Source: Paracidovorax wautersii (GTDB lineage Bacteria > Pseudomonadota > Gammaproteobacteria > Burkholderiales > Burkholderiaceae_C). From it: DNA of 64,000 nucleotides. The first letter of the stretch is position 1; the number at the start of each line of letters is the position of its first letter. Location: the NCBI GenBank assembly GCA_009912175.1, contig WNDQ01000019.1:1-64000 (forward strand), given 5' to 3'. The position numbers and the translations under genes are program-made. The notes beneath the pieces were generated by a model. It was given only the letters and a program-made list of their open reading frames with translations, did not search any database and had not been told where the DNA came from. This document shows, piece by piece, positions 42,303-51,489 of this stretch.

Positions 42303-43127
42303 ATGACGACTGTCCCCACCTCCGCCACCTTGCGCGAACAAGCCCTGCACCTGCTGTGCCTGGACGACGCGCGGGCCAAGGCCGCGGCCACGCTGGCTCT
42401 TGCGCAAACAGCGGCGGATGCCCCGCCCGACGCCGCCGGCATCGGCACCGATCTGGCGCTGCAGGCCACCGCGCCGATTCCGGGCCGCCCCGCGCAGCCC
42501 GTGCTGCTGCACCACACCCAGGTGCCCCAGCGCTCGCCCTTCACGCCCGAAGGCCACGCCGCGCTGATTCACGCCATTGCCCACATCGAATTCAACGCGA
42601 TCAACCTCGCGCTCGATGCCGTCTGGCGTTTTGCCGGCATGCCGCCCGCCTTCTACCTCGACTGGCTGCGCGTGGCCGGTGAAGAAGCCAAACACTTCCT
42701 GCTGCTGGCCGACCACCTCGCCACGCTTGGCCACACCTACGGCGACTTCCCTGCGCACGACGGCCTGTGGAGCATGACCGACAAAACCAAGGACGACATC
42801 GTCGCGCGCATGGCCCTGGTGCCACGCACGCTGGAAGCGCGCGGGCTGGACGCCACGCCGCCCATCCAGAACAAGCTGCGCCGCATCGGCGACGCCCAGG
42901 GCGTGGCCATCCTCGACATTTTGCTGGCCGACGAGGTCGGCCACGTCGCCATCGGCAACCACTGGTACGCCTGGCTCTGCGCGCGCGAAGGCCTCTCGCC
43001 CCTGCCTCATTACCGCGTGCTGTTCCGCCACTACGAAGCACCACGCCCCAAGCCGCCCTACAACCTCGCCGCGCGGCGCCAGGCCGGCTTCACCGAGGAA
43101 GAACTGGCGAGCCTGGGCGAGCTTTGA
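42303..43127 (+). CDS. Ferritin-like DUF455 protein
   Basis: This 274-aa protein has a DUF455 ferritin-like diiron fold. Likely iron ligands are seen in AHIEFNAINLALDA (near 98), GEEAKHFLLLADHL (near 126) and DEVGHVAIGN (near 214), each contributing Glu and His. The true function is unknown; relatives are often linked to oxidative stress or tRNA modification but this is not demonstrated. It lies divergent from the carbonic anhydrase-like gene. Confidence 0.85.
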   Translation: MTTVPTSATLREQALHLLCLDDARAKAAATLALAQTAADAPPDAAGIGTDLALQATAPIPGRPAQPVLLHHTQVPQRSPFTPEGHAALIHAIAHIEFNAINLALDAVWRFAGMPPAFYLDWLRVAGEEAKHFLLLADHLATLGHTYGDFPAHDGLWSMTDKTKDDIVARMALVPRTLEARGLDATPPIQNKLRRIGDAQGVAILDILLADEVGHVAIGNHWYAWLCAREGLSPLPHYRVLFRHYEAPRPKPPYNLAARRQAGFTEEELASLGEL

Positions 43128-43317
43128 ACAGGTTCTAAAATCCGCCCGGCGCGCGACGAAGCGCGCATCGGGGCTTTCTTTCCTTGCGACGGGCCCCGGC
43201 AATGCCGGCAGCGTGGCTGGCCTGGTATCCGCTGGCGCTCTGTCAGCGGCGATGTCACTGATTTGCCTGCCTCAGCCCGCCCGGCCCTGGTGCCGCGACT
43301 CGGGCGAGCGCGCCGCC

Positions 43318-44556
43318 ATGTCTCTTTCTCCACCTGAACATCCCGCCACACCGCAGGCGCCCGCGTCTGGCGCGGCGGCCGTCCTGCCCTCTTCTCCTGC
43401 CTCCACCGCGCGCCAGCGTGCGCTGGCCGAATGGCGGCTGGCGCTGCTTGCGCTGTGGCCCGCCGCGCAGGCGGTCAATGCGCGCGAGAAATGGCGCGCC
43501 TGCGCTGGCGCGACGCTGGGCATCCTGCTGGCGGCGCTGGCGTCGCAATGGCTGATGGTCGGCAGCGCGGGCGCGCAGGCCGAGCTGGCGCGCTGGCTGG
43601 TGGCGCCGCTGGGCGCCAGCGCCGTGCTGGTGTTTGCCGTGCCGTCGAGTCCGCTGGCGCAGCCCTGGTCGGTGATTGGCGGGAACACGCTGCCGGCGCT
43701 GGTGGGCATTGCCTGCGCGCGCTGGGTGCCGGATGCGGCGGCGGCCGCGGCGCTGGCGGTGGGGCTGGCGGTCGGGGCGATGTTTGCGCTGCGCTGCCTG
43801 CACCCGCCCGGCGGCGCGACCGCCTTGCTGATGGTGCTGGGCGGCGTGGGCCACTTCGGCTACGCGTTCAGCCCGGTGCTGCTGGACTCGGCGCTACTGG
43901 TGCTGGCCGGCCTGCTCTACAACAACCTCACACGGCGGCGCTGGCCGCATGTGCATCGTGCGCCGGCGGCTACGTCCACCGGCGGCAGCCGGTTCTCGCC
44001 CGCCGATTTCGACGCGGCGCTCGCGCGCTACAACCAGGTGATCGACATCAGCCGCGACGACCTCGAAGACCTGCTGCGCCAGGCCGAAGCCTCGGCTTAC
44101 CAGCGCACGCTGGGCGACCAGCGCTGCGCCGACATCATGACGCCGCACCCCGCCAGCGTGCGCGCCGACACCTCGCTGTGCCAGGCCTGGGCGCTGATGC
44201 GCAGCCGCCGCGTCAAGGCGCTGCCGGTGGTCGACGTGCAGCGGCACATCGTGGGCATCGTCACGGTGGCGGACTTCATGAAGCAGCTCGACCTGGACGT
44301 GCACGAGGGCTGGGGCTGGCGCCTGCGCGCACTCATCCGCCCCGCACGCGCGGCGACCACGGCCGCGCAAACCGTGGGCCAGGTCATGACGCGCCAGGTG
44401 CGCGTGGCCAGCGCCGACCGGCTGCTGGTGGACCTGGTGCCCGTGTTCTCGGAAGGCGGCCACCGCCACGTGCCCATCATCGACGCCGAACGCCGGCTGG
44501 TGGGCATCGTCACGCAGTCCGACCTGATCCGCGCGCTCTACCGCGCCGTGCGCTGA
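43318..44556 (+). CDS. HPP-family membrane protein with two CBS domains
   Basis: The N-terminal half (about residues 50-210) has four or five membrane helices and the HPP motif CLHPPGGATALL near residue 160, as in HPP-family proteins linked to nitrite transport in chloroplasts and bacteria. The C-terminal half carries two CBS modules (MTPHPASVRADTSL, MTRQVRVASADRLL), which sense adenosine nucleotides or ions. At 412 aa it is a fused form. The ATG at 43318 gives a plausible cytoplasmic N-terminus; an upstream start at 43213 adds 35 poorly conserved residues. It is convergent with xerD. Confidence 0.85.
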   Translation: MSLSPPEHPATPQAPASGAAAVLPSSPASTARQRALAEWRLALLALWPAAQAVNAREKWRACAGATLGILLAALASQWLMVGSAGAQAELARWLVAPLGASAVLVFAVPSSPLAQPWSVIGGNTLPALVGIACARWVPDAAAAAALAVGLAVGAMFALRCLHPPGGATALLMVLGGVGHFGYAFSPVLLDSALLVLAGLLYNNLTRRRWPHVHRAPAATSTGGSRFSPADFDAALARYNQVIDISRDDLEDLLRQAEASAYQRTLGDQRCADIMTPHPASVRADTSLCQAWALMRSRRVKALPVVDVQRHIVGIVTVADFMKQLDLDVHEGWGWRLRALIRPARAATTAAQTVGQVMTRQVRVASADRLLVDLVPVFSEGGHRHVPIIDAERRLVGIVTQSDLIRALYRAVR

Positions 44557-44578
44557 TCCTTAGAACCTGTTCACGATC

Positions 44579-45505
44579 TTAGCCGCGCGGGTGGTGCTGC
44601 GCGTGCAACTGCTTGAGCCGCTCGCGCGCCACGTGGGTGTAGATGGTGGTGGTGGAAATGTCGGCGTGGCCCAGCAGCATCTGCACGGCGCGCAGGTCGG
44701 CGCCGTGGTTGAGCAAGTGCGTGGCAAAGGCGTGGCGCAGCGTGTGCGGCGACAGCGGCACGTGCACGCCCGCGGCCTGGGCCGTTTTTTTGACGATGAC
44801 CCAGAACATGGCGCGCGTCATGCCTTCGCCGCGCGCGGTCACGAACAGGTCGTCGGTCTGCTGGCCCTGCAGGATGGCGCTGCGCGCCTCGGCGATGTAG
44901 CGCGCCAGCCATTGCGCGGCGATCTCGCCAAACGGGACCAGGCGCTCCTTGCTGCCCTTGCCCATGACGCGCAGGACATGCTCGGCATAGCCCACGTGAA
45001 AGGTCTTGAGCGAGACCAGCTCGCTCACGCGCAGGCCGCTGGCGTACATCAGCTCCAGCATGGCGCGGTCGCGCAGGCCCAGCGGCGTGGCCAGGTCGGG
45101 CGCGGCCAGCAGGGCCTCGACCTGGGCTTCGCTGAGCGTCTTGGGGATGCGCGTGGCCTGCTTGGCCGGCAGCAGCCGCAGCGTGGGGTCGACGTGGATA
45201 CGGCCCTCGCGCAGCGCCCAGCGGAAGTAGCGGCGGAACACCGCCAAACGGCGGTTGGCGCTGCTGGCCTTGGTCGTGCCATGGCGCGCGGCGGCGTAGG
45301 CGTGCAGGTCGACCTCGCGCGTGGCGTCGAGCGCGCGTGCGCCCTGCGCCGGCAGCGCCAGCCAGCGCGCGAACAGCGTCAGGTCCTGGCGGTACGCGGT
45401 GAGCGTGCTGCGCGACAGCCCTTCCTCCAGCCACAGCGCGTCCAGGAAGAGGTCGATGGCCTGAGCGCAGGCCGCGGGGAGATCGGAAACAGTCGCAGCG
45501 GACAC
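44579..45505 (-). CDS. xerD: Site-specific tyrosine recombinase XerD
   Basis: XerD with XerC resolves chromosome dimers at dif with help from FtsK. The catalytic residues are all visible: the first Arg in ASGLRVSELVSL (about residue 150), the HTLRHAFATHLL pair (His and Arg), the His in LLGHADIST and the nucleophile Tyr in TIYTHV near the end. The N-terminal SAM-like domain carries DLTLFARWL. The GTG at 45505 gives 308 aa, close to the family length of about 300; an upstream ATG would add 20 residues overlapping a terminator. Confidence 0.93.
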   Translation of the reverse strand: MSAATVSDLPAACAQAIDLFLDALWLEEGLSRSTLTAYRQDLTLFARWLALPAQGARALDATREVDLHAYAAARHGTTKASSANRRLAVFRRYFRWALREGRIHVDPTLRLLPAKQATRIPKTLSEAQVEALLAAPDLATPLGLRDRAMLELMYASGLRVSELVSLKTFHVGYAEHVLRVMGKGSKERLVPFGEIAAQWLARYIAEARSAILQGQQTDDLFVTARGEGMTRAMFWVIVKKTAQAAGVHVPLSPHTLRHAFATHLLNHGADLRAVQMLLGHADISTTTIYTHVARERLKQLHAQHHPRG

Positions 45506-45518
45506 GGGTGCAGGCGCC

Positions 45519-45552
45519 AAAAAAAAGCCACCCGAGAGCATACCCGGGTGGC
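45519..45552 (-). terminator. Rho-independent terminator of the Bug gene, overlapping xerD upstream region
   Basis: On the minus strand GCCACCCG (45545-45552 complement) pairs with CGGGTGGC (45527-45534 complement) around a 10-base loop, followed by eight U (AAAAAAAA at 45519-45526 on the plus strand). It lies 38 bases after the Bug gene stop at 45590 and just before the xerD GTG. Confidence 0.92.
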
Positions 45553-45589
45553 TTGGCCGTGGCACCGCTGGCGCGGTGTCCCTTCGGCT

Positions 45590-46573
45590 TTATTCGAGCT
45601 TGAGGTTGGCGTCCTTGACCACCTTATGGTAGGTGGCGAACTCTTCCTTGATCTGCGTGGTGAACTCGGCCGGCGTGTTGCCGATCACGATGGAGCCGGT
45701 GTCTTCGATGCGCTTGCGCACGGCCGGGTCCTTGAGCACCTCGATCACGCCCGCGTGCAGGCGGTCGACCACGGCGGACGGCGTGCCCTTGGGCGCGAGG
45801 ATGCCGTAGAAGGCCATGCGGTTGACAGGCGCCAGGCCCACTTCGGCAAAGGTCGGCACGCCCGGCAGCACGGCCAGTTCCTTGGGCGCGGCCACGACGA
45901 TGGCGCGCAGCTTGCCGGCCTGGATGAAGGGCAGCGCCGAGGGCAGGTTGTCAAAAATCATGGGGCCCTGGTTGCCCACCACGTCGTTGAGCGCGGGACC
46001 GGCGCCACGGTAGCCCACGTGCACGGCCTTGACGCCGGCCAGGCTCTTGTAGAGCTCCATCTGCAGATGCTGGATGCCGCCCACGCCCGACGAGGCGTGC
46101 GAGTACTTGTCCGGGTTGGCCTTGAGCTCGGCCAGGAACTCCTTGTAGTTCTTGGCCGGGAACTGCGGGTTGACGGCCAGCACGTTGGGCGTGGCCGCGA
46201 TGTTGACCACGGGCGTGAAGTCGGTCGTGGGGTTGTAGGGCACCTGCGGGTTGATGGCCGGGTTGGCCGCCACGCTGGAGACCGTGGCGATCGCCAGCGT
46301 GTAGCCGTCGGCCTGCGCACGCACCATTTCGGCCGTGCCCACCACGCCGCCGCCGCCCGCCTTGTTGTCGACGATGACCGGCTGGCCCAGCACGCGCGAG
46401 AGCGGGTCGGCCACCACGCGCGCGACGATGTCGGTGGTGCCGCCGGGGGCAAAAGGAACGATCAGGCGGATCGGCTTGGCCGGGTATTTGTCCTGGGCCT
46501 GGGCGGTACCGGTCAGGGCCAGGGCGGCGAGCGCGGCGCCGACCGAGACGGCGATGAGGTTGCGACGTTGCAT
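45590..46573 (-). CDS. Bug/TctC-family tripartite tricarboxylate-type binding protein
   Basis: This 327-aa periplasmic receptor has a signal peptide (about 1-26, AALALTGTAQAQ) and the Bug hallmarks YPAKPIRLIVPFAPGGTTD, VIVDNKAGGGGVVG, QADGYTLAI and VGYRGAGPALNDV. It is intact, unlike the Bug copy at 7337-8351. The ATG at 46573 is preceded by GGAG at a good distance; a longer start 6 codons upstream is less likely. No TctAB membrane genes are adjacent. The substrate is unknown. Confidence 0.93.
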   Translation of the reverse strand: MQRRNLIAVSVGAALAALALTGTAQAQDKYPAKPIRLIVPFAPGGTTDIVARVVADPLSRVLGQPVIVDNKAGGGGVVGTAEMVRAQADGYTLAIATVSSVAANPAINPQVPYNPTTDFTPVVNIAATPNVLAVNPQFPAKNYKEFLAELKANPDKYSHASSGVGGIQHLQMELYKSLAGVKAVHVGYRGAGPALNDVVGNQGPMIFDNLPSALPFIQAGKLRAIVVAAPKELAVLPGVPTFAEVGLAPVNRMAFYGILAPKGTPSAVVDRLHAGVIEVLKDPAVRKRIEDTGSIVIGNTPAEFTTQIKEEFATYHKVVKDANLKLE

Positions 46574-46902
46574 GCGGTTTTCTCCATCCATTGTTCAGTG
46601 AGGCGATGCGCGTGTGCATCGCAAGCCTGGCGCAGCCGCTTTTTGTGAAAACGGCCGGCCCTCCGAGTCGAGGGCGACGTGCCTGGGACCTACCTCCTGC
46701 CCTCCTGCCGCCGCCCTGTCGAGGGTCGATGGTAATGGCTGGGACTGCGCAGCCCGCCATCTCCCCGGGGCTTTTCGGCTGGTGATAACCCTGAGAAGGA
46801 CTGCCGATTCGTCCCCGAAAACGCTGTTTTCTTGCCTGAAAATGGGGAATGACGGCCCAACTTATTGCGGATCGTCCCTGTCTTGCACGGATTTCTTGCC
46901 AC
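46574..46902. other. Divergent Bug / AEC intergenic region
   Basis: These 329 bases hold no credible gene. Short repeats of GTCGAGGG (around 46673 and 46718) and hairpin-like GC stretches occur, without any clear operator or RNA motif. Promoters for both neighbours must lie here, but none could be placed with confidence. Confidence 0.35.
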
Positions 46903-47808
46903 GTGACCTACCTCTCGCTGCTGCTGCCCGACTTCATCCTGATCGCCTGCGGCTACCTGCTGTGCCGCTTCACCGCGCTCAAGCGGCCGCTGTGGGATCA
47001 GGTCGAAATGCTGGTCTATTACTTCCTGTTCCCGCTGCTGCTCTTCCATTCGGTCACGCGCGCTACGCTGGAATGGGGCGCGGCCTCGCCGCTGATCGGC
47101 TCGGGTCTGCTGCTGGCGGCCTGCAGCATTGCGCTGAGCTATGGCGTGGCCCGCCTGCCGGGCGTGGACACGCGGGCGCACGCGGCGTCGGCGCAGGTGG
47201 CCTTCCGCTTCAACTCCTTCATCGCGCTGGCCGTGGCCACCCGGCTGGGCCCCGAGGCGCTGCTGCTGACCGCCGTGCTGATCGGCTTTTGCGTGCCGCT
47301 GTGCAACGTGGCGGCGGTCTGGCCCATGGCGCGCCACGCGCGCCTGAACGTCGGGCGCGAGCTGCTGCGCAACCCGCTCATCATCGCCACCGCCAGCGGC
47401 CTGCTCTTCAACCTGCTGGGCCTGCGCCTGCCCGAGTGGACGCAGATCCCGCTCACCCGCATCGGCCAGGCGGCGCTGGTCATGGGGCTGATGTCGGCCG
47501 GCGCGGGCATGAAGCTGGGCGAGCTGCGCGCGGCCCAATGGCTGGCCGCGGCCCTGCTCGCCATCAAGCACCTGCTGCTGCCGCTGATCGCACTCGTGCT
47601 GGTGCTGGGCCTGCGGCTGGCGCCGACCGAGGCGCTGGTGCTGATGATGTTCAGCGCCCTGCCCACGGCGTCGAGCTGCCACGTGCTGGCCGGCCGCATG
47701 GGCTACAACGGCGCCTACGTGGCCGCGCTGGTCACGCTGTCGACGCTGCTGGGCGTGGCCAGCCTGACGCTGGCCATGGCCCTGCTGGCGGCGTTCGTGC
47801 CGTCCTGA
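46903..47808 (+). CDS. AEC family transporter
   Basis: Auxin efflux carrier (AEC) family proteins move small organic acids or other solutes across the inner membrane. The 301-aa protein has about ten hydrophobic segments, beginning SLLLPDFILIACGYLLCRF and including FNSFIALAVATRLG (the conserved internal motif) and ALPTASSCHVLAGRMGY near residue 265. The GTG at 46903 gives the family-like start; an upstream ATG at 46849 would add unrelated residues. It follows the Bug gene divergently. The substrate is unknown. Confidence 0.86.
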   Translation: MTYLSLLLPDFILIACGYLLCRFTALKRPLWDQVEMLVYYFLFPLLLFHSVTRATLEWGAASPLIGSGLLLAACSIALSYGVARLPGVDTRAHAASAQVAFRFNSFIALAVATRLGPEALLLTAVLIGFCVPLCNVAAVWPMARHARLNVGRELLRNPLIIATASGLLFNLLGLRLPEWTQIPLTRIGQAALVMGLMSAGAGMKLGELRAAQWLAAALLAIKHLLLPLIALVLVLGLRLAPTEALVLMMFSALPTASSCHVLAGRMGYNGAYVAALVTLSTLLGVASLTLAMALLAAFVPS

Positions 47809-47817
47809 TCAACGCGG

Positions 47818-48633
47818 TCAGAGCACGCGTTTGCGGATCTGCAGCACGACGATTTCGGCCAGGGCCACCATCGCGAAGATGGTGACCAGCACCAGCGCCA
47901 CGCGGTCCCACTGGAACAGGTCGATGCAGGTGTTGAGCACCACGCCGATGCCGCCCGCGCCCACCAGGCCCAGCACGCCCGATTCGCGCACGTTGATGTC
48001 CCAGCGCAGCAGCGCAATCGACCAAAAGGCCGGCTTGATCTGCGGCCAGTGGCGGTACCAGAGCTGCGCGAACTTGCCGGCGCCCGTGGCCTGCAGGGCC
48101 TCGATGCTGCCCTTGGGCGTCTGCTCCAGCGCCTCGCCCATGAGCTTGCCCACAAAGCCCACCGAACGCAGCGCGATGGCCAGCATGCCCGCCAGCGGCC
48201 CGGGGCCGAAGATCGCCACGAACAGCATGGCCCAGACCAGCGAATTGACCGAGCGGCTGCCCACCAGGATCAGGCGGGCCAGAAAGTTCAGCGCCGGGAT
48301 CGGCGTGACGTTGGGCGCGACCATCACGCCCAGCGGCAGGGCCAGCGCCAGCGACAGCAGCGTGCCCAGCGTGGCCATGTGCAGGGTCTCCATCAGACCG
48401 GCGTGCACGTCGGGCTGGTAGTAGGCCCAGTCGATGGGCCACATGCGGCCCATCATGTCGGCCATCTGCTCGGGCGCGTCGAGCAAAAATTCGGGGATGA
48501 ACTCGATGTAGCGGGCCGACTGCACGATGGCCCACACACAGAAGATCCAGAGCGCATAACGCAGCAGGCGCTGGCCGAACGTGAAGCGCTCCCACTTGAG
48601 CGGCGTGGCCCGGGGCAAGGTCATCTCAGACAT
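47818..48633 (-). CDS. Phosphonate-type ABC transporter permease (PhnE-like), copy 1
   Basis: This 271-aa inner-membrane permease has about five to six helices. The PhnE-type region is LMGEALEQTPKGSIEALQAT, then LRWDINVRESGVLGLVGAGG, with a TM-rich N-terminus including LRYALWIFCVWAIVQ. It is one of two adjacent PhnE paralogues. It overlaps the broken copy 2 by 8 bases. As copy 2 is frameshifted, transport probably depends on copy 1 alone or is lost. Confidence 0.9.
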   Translation of the reverse strand: MSEMTLPRATPLKWERFTFGQRLLRYALWIFCVWAIVQSARYIEFIPEFLLDAPEQMADMMGRMWPIDWAYYQPDVHAGLMETLHMATLGTLLSLALALPLGVMVAPNVTPIPALNFLARLILVGSRSVNSLVWAMLFVAIFGPGPLAGMLAIALRSVGFVGKLMGEALEQTPKGSIEALQATGAGKFAQLWYRHWPQIKPAFWSIALLRWDINVRESGVLGLVGAGGIGVVLNTCIDLFQWDRVALVLVTIFAMVALAEIVVLQIRKRVL

Positions 48634-49422
48634 TCAGGGCCTTTCGCACCGCGTTCACGACCAGTTCGCCCACCACGATGATGGCGATCACGGTGAACAA
48701 AATCGTGAAGACGAAGTTGTATTCATAACGCAGGAAGGCAGCGAACAGCACGCTGCCAATGCCGCCCGCGCCCACAATGCCCACCATGGTGGAGTTGCGC
48801 AGGTTGGAGTCGAGCTGGTAGGTGGCAAAACCCACAAAGCGGCTGGCCACCTGCGGCAGCACCCCGAACAGCACCACGTTGGCAAACGAGGCGCCGGTGG
48901 CGCGGATGCCTCGATCGGCTTGGGCGAGATCTCCTCGATCGCATCGGCAAACAGCTTGCCCACAAAACCCACGGTGGCCACCACCAGCGCCAGAATGCCG
49001 GCCAGCGGCCCAAAGCCCACGGCCTTGACGAACAGAATGGCGCTGATCACCGGATGCAGCGCTCGGCACACGGCGATCAAGGCGCGCCCCGCCGCCCTAA
49101 GCGGCGCGGGCGCCATGTTGGACGCGGAAATCAGCCCCACCGGCAGGCTCAGCAGCAGCCCCACGACGGTGGCCAGAACGGCGATCTGCAGCGTCTCCTT
49201 GATGCCCAGCCACAGCTCGTCCATCTTGCCCATTTCGGGTGGGAACATCATCCCCAGAAAACGCGCGCCCTGCGACCAGCCCGAGGCCAGGCGCTCGGCC
49301 GACACGCCCAGCGTGGCCAGCGTCCAGACGGCATAAATGCCGATCAGCACGGCCAGCGCGCGCTGGCCCCAACTCCAGCGGAAGGCCGTGTGCCCGCCGT
49401 TTTTGCGTCTCACGTCAGCCAT
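48626..49422 (-). pseudogene. Phosphonate-type ABC transporter permease (PhnE-like), copy 2, frameshifted
   Basis: The N-terminal part (GQRALAVLIGIYAVWTLATL through GKLFADAIEEISPKPIEA) is in one frame. The rest (RATGASFANVVLFGVLPQ, then RNSTMVGIVGAGGIGSVLF, to LVVNAVRKALNV) is in another. The break lies near 48908, where one missing base would restore GAG GCN ATC CGC GCC and give a normal 265-aa permease. As read, a truncated and scrambled protein results. It is preceded by phnC on the same strand (overlapping). Confidence 0.88.
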
Positions 49423-50195
49423 GCTTTACCACCGTAGATGAGGGTCAGATGTTCGTCGGTCAGCCCGTCCGGGTGCCCGTCGTAAACGACGTGGCCGCCC
49501 GTCATGCCGACGATGCGGTCGGAGTAGCGCCGCGCCAATTCCACGTCGTGGATGTTGACCATCACCGGAATGCCGCGCTGGCGGCCCTGCTCGCGCAGCA
49601 ACTGGATGATCTCGATGGAGGTCTTGGGGTCGAGCGACGACGTCGGCTCGTCGGCCAGCAGCACCGAAGGGCGCTGCATCAGCGCACGCGCAATGCCCAC
49701 ACGCTGGCGCTGGCCGCCGCTCAGGGCATCGGCGCGGCGGTTGGCGAAGTCGCCCAGGCCCACCTCGTCCAGCAGGCGTTGGGCCTGCGCCAGGTCCGCG
49801 TCGTCGAACTTGCGGCGCCAGGCGCGCCAGGCCGACAGATAGCCCAGGCGTCCCGTCAACACGTTCTCCATGACGGTCAGGCGGTCGACCCGGTTGTATT
49901 CCTGAAAAACCATGCCGATGTGGCGGCGCGCGCGGCGCAGGTCGGCGCCGCGCAGCGCGGCCATGTCCACCCGCTGCCCATCCAGGCTGACCACGATGGC
50001 GCCCGAGGTCGGGTCCACCAGGCGGTTGATACAGCGCAGCAGCGTGGACTTGCCGGTGCCCGAGGGCCCGATGATGTTGGTCAGCCCCGTGTTGGGAATG
50101 GTCAGGTCGATGGATTGCAGCACGGGCTGATCCACCCGGTAGGCTTTCACCAGGCGCTGGATCTGAATGGCGCCCGAGATCCCGGTCATGGTCAT
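49410..50195 (-). CDS. phnC: Phosphonate-type ABC transporter ATPase
   Basis: This 261-aa ATPase has Walker [10 protein letters not shown] (about 40-48), Q-loop [14 protein letters not shown], signature [10 protein letters not shown] and Walker [13 protein letters not shown]. The Q-loop and the overall length match PhnC. It energises the two PhnE permeases. No C-P lyase (phnGHIJKLM) or phosphonatase gene is seen in the window, so the imported phosphonate or phosphate ester must be handled by genes elsewhere, or the transporter has a different ligand. Confidence 0.93.
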   Translation of the reverse strand: MTMTGISGAIQIQRLVKAYRVDQPVLQSIDLTIPNTGLTNIIGPSGTGKSTLLRCINRLVDPTSGAIVVSLDGQRVDMAALRGADLRRARRHIGMVFQEYNRVDRLTVMENVLTGRLGYLSAWRAWRRKFDDADLAQAQRLLDEVGLGDFANRRADALSGGQRQRVGIARALMQRPSVLLADEPTSSLDPKTSIEIIQLLREQGRQRGIPVMVNIHDVELARRYSDRIVGMTGGHVVYDGHPDGLTDEHLTLIYGGKAWLT

Positions 50196-50264
50196 GGAAA
50201 ACTTTCGGCAAGAGAGGCCCAGGAGCCGCGCACGGCCGCCCCTCGGGTTTGAAACAACGCGGCT

Positions 50265-51260
50265 TTATTTCTTCTGCGCGGCCTTGTCGAAGGCGTCGCG
50301 CGTGAACGACTCGCCCGACGCCTGGGCCACGGTGCGCACCAGTTCCCAATCCTTCTTGTAGGTGATGGGCAGAAAGCGGTCGCCGCCCAGCCCCTTGGCC
50401 ATGTCCGCCGGCACCTGGTAGTCGAAGAAGCACTGCTTGATCCTGCCCTGCAGCGCCGGTGTCAGGTTGTGCGCGTAGGCGTAGGCGTCGGTGGGGAACA
50501 TCTCGCTGGTGTAGAGCACGCGGAACTCGTCCTTGCCGACGACACCGCGGTCGGTCATGTGCTGCAGCACGTCGCTGGCCACGGGCGCGGCGTCGTAGTC
50601 GCCGGTCTTCACACCCAGGATGGACTGGTCGTGCTTGCCCGAATAGACCACCTTGTAGTCGGCATCGGGCGTCAGGCCGAGCTTGGGGAACAGCGCGCGC
50701 GGCGCCAGATTGCCCGAGTTGGACGATGGCGAGGTGTGCGCGATACGTTTGCCCTTGAGGTCGTCGAGCTTCTGGTAGCGGCTGTCCGTGCGCACGATCA
50801 TTTTCAGGTTCATGCCGACCGGGCCCTGCACGTTGCCACGGATGGCAAAGGGCACGGCGCCCGACAGGTTCACGGCGAAGTTCACCGGCCCAGGCGAAAA
50901 GGCGGCGATGTGCAGGCGGCCCGAACGCATGGCCTCGATCTGGGCCGCGTTGGACTGCACGGGGAAGAACACGACCTTCTTGCCGACGCATTGCGACAGG
51001 TGGGCCATGAAGGGGCGGAACAGCTTTTCGTAGACCGACGGGTCTTCCCCCGGCGTGAAAGCAAACACCAGCGTGCTCGGGTCGCGCAGCTTCTTGGGAT
51101 CGGTCGGCGTGTCGGCCACCAGGTCGCGGTCGGCGTCGCAGAACTGGGCGTCCAGATCACCGCGGTTCGGGCAGGCGTCGTCGGCCGCGAAGGCCGCGCC
51201 ACTGGCCGCCAGGACAGCGGCGGCCCAGGCGCCACGGGCAATAATGCGGGGTTTCATCAA
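50265..51260 (-). CDS. phnD: Phosphonate-type periplasmic binding protein
   Basis: This 331-aa receptor has a signal peptide (about 1-26, AAVLAASGAAFAADD) and the PhnD/SsuA-type features FAFTPGEDPSVYEKLFRPF, AHTSPSSNSGNLAPRALFPK near residue 170 and VVYSGKHDQSILGVK. The Ser/Thr-rich SPSSNSG loop is the part that binds phosphonate in the family. It is the first gene of the phnD-phnC-phnE-phnE operon and is divergent from a two-component system, which may regulate it. Confidence 0.92.
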   Translation of the reverse strand: MMKPRIIARGAWAAAVLAASGAAFAADDACPNRGDLDAQFCDADRDLVADTPTDPKKLRDPSTLVFAFTPGEDPSVYEKLFRPFMAHLSQCVGKKVVFFPVQSNAAQIEAMRSGRLHIAAFSPGPVNFAVNLSGAVPFAIRGNVQGPVGMNLKMIVRTDSRYQKLDDLKGKRIAHTSPSSNSGNLAPRALFPKLGLTPDADYKVVYSGKHDQSILGVKTGDYDAAPVASDVLQHMTDRGVVGKDEFRVLYTSEMFPTDAYAYAHNLTPALQGRIKQCFFDYQVPADMAKGLGGDRFLPITYKKDWELVRTVAQASGESFTRDAFDKAAQKK

Positions 51261-51489
51261 GGTCCTCGTGCAAGTCGTTTCAGGAAGTGGGTGGACTATA
51301 GGCAGGGCTCCCGCACGCTGGCGAGCCCAGGCTTTCCGGGCTCTTTCAAGCGCCTTTCAAATTACTTTCAGAATCGGCTTTTGAGGCCCAAATCAAGGGT
51401 TTCTCCGTAACCCTGCAGTAACCCGGCAAGCACATCTGGTGCGACAAACGAGCCCGGGCATGGGGCCCCTCTCCAAGGTGAATAGACAG

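Noticed and set aside
41622-43202. 526-codon frame as an N-terminally extended carbonic anhydrase-like protein
   Set aside because: The extension is antisense to the DUF455 gene and not homologous; the hexapeptide protein starts at 42146.
44579-45505. Tyrosine recombinase considered as a phage or island integrase
   Set aside because: Its length, motifs and lack of phage neighbours fit XerD. No island genes or attachment repeats are beside it.
49410-51260. Phosphonate C-P lyase operon
   Set aside because: Only transport genes (phnD, phnC, two phnE-like) are present; no phnG-M or phnX/phnW genes were found in the window.
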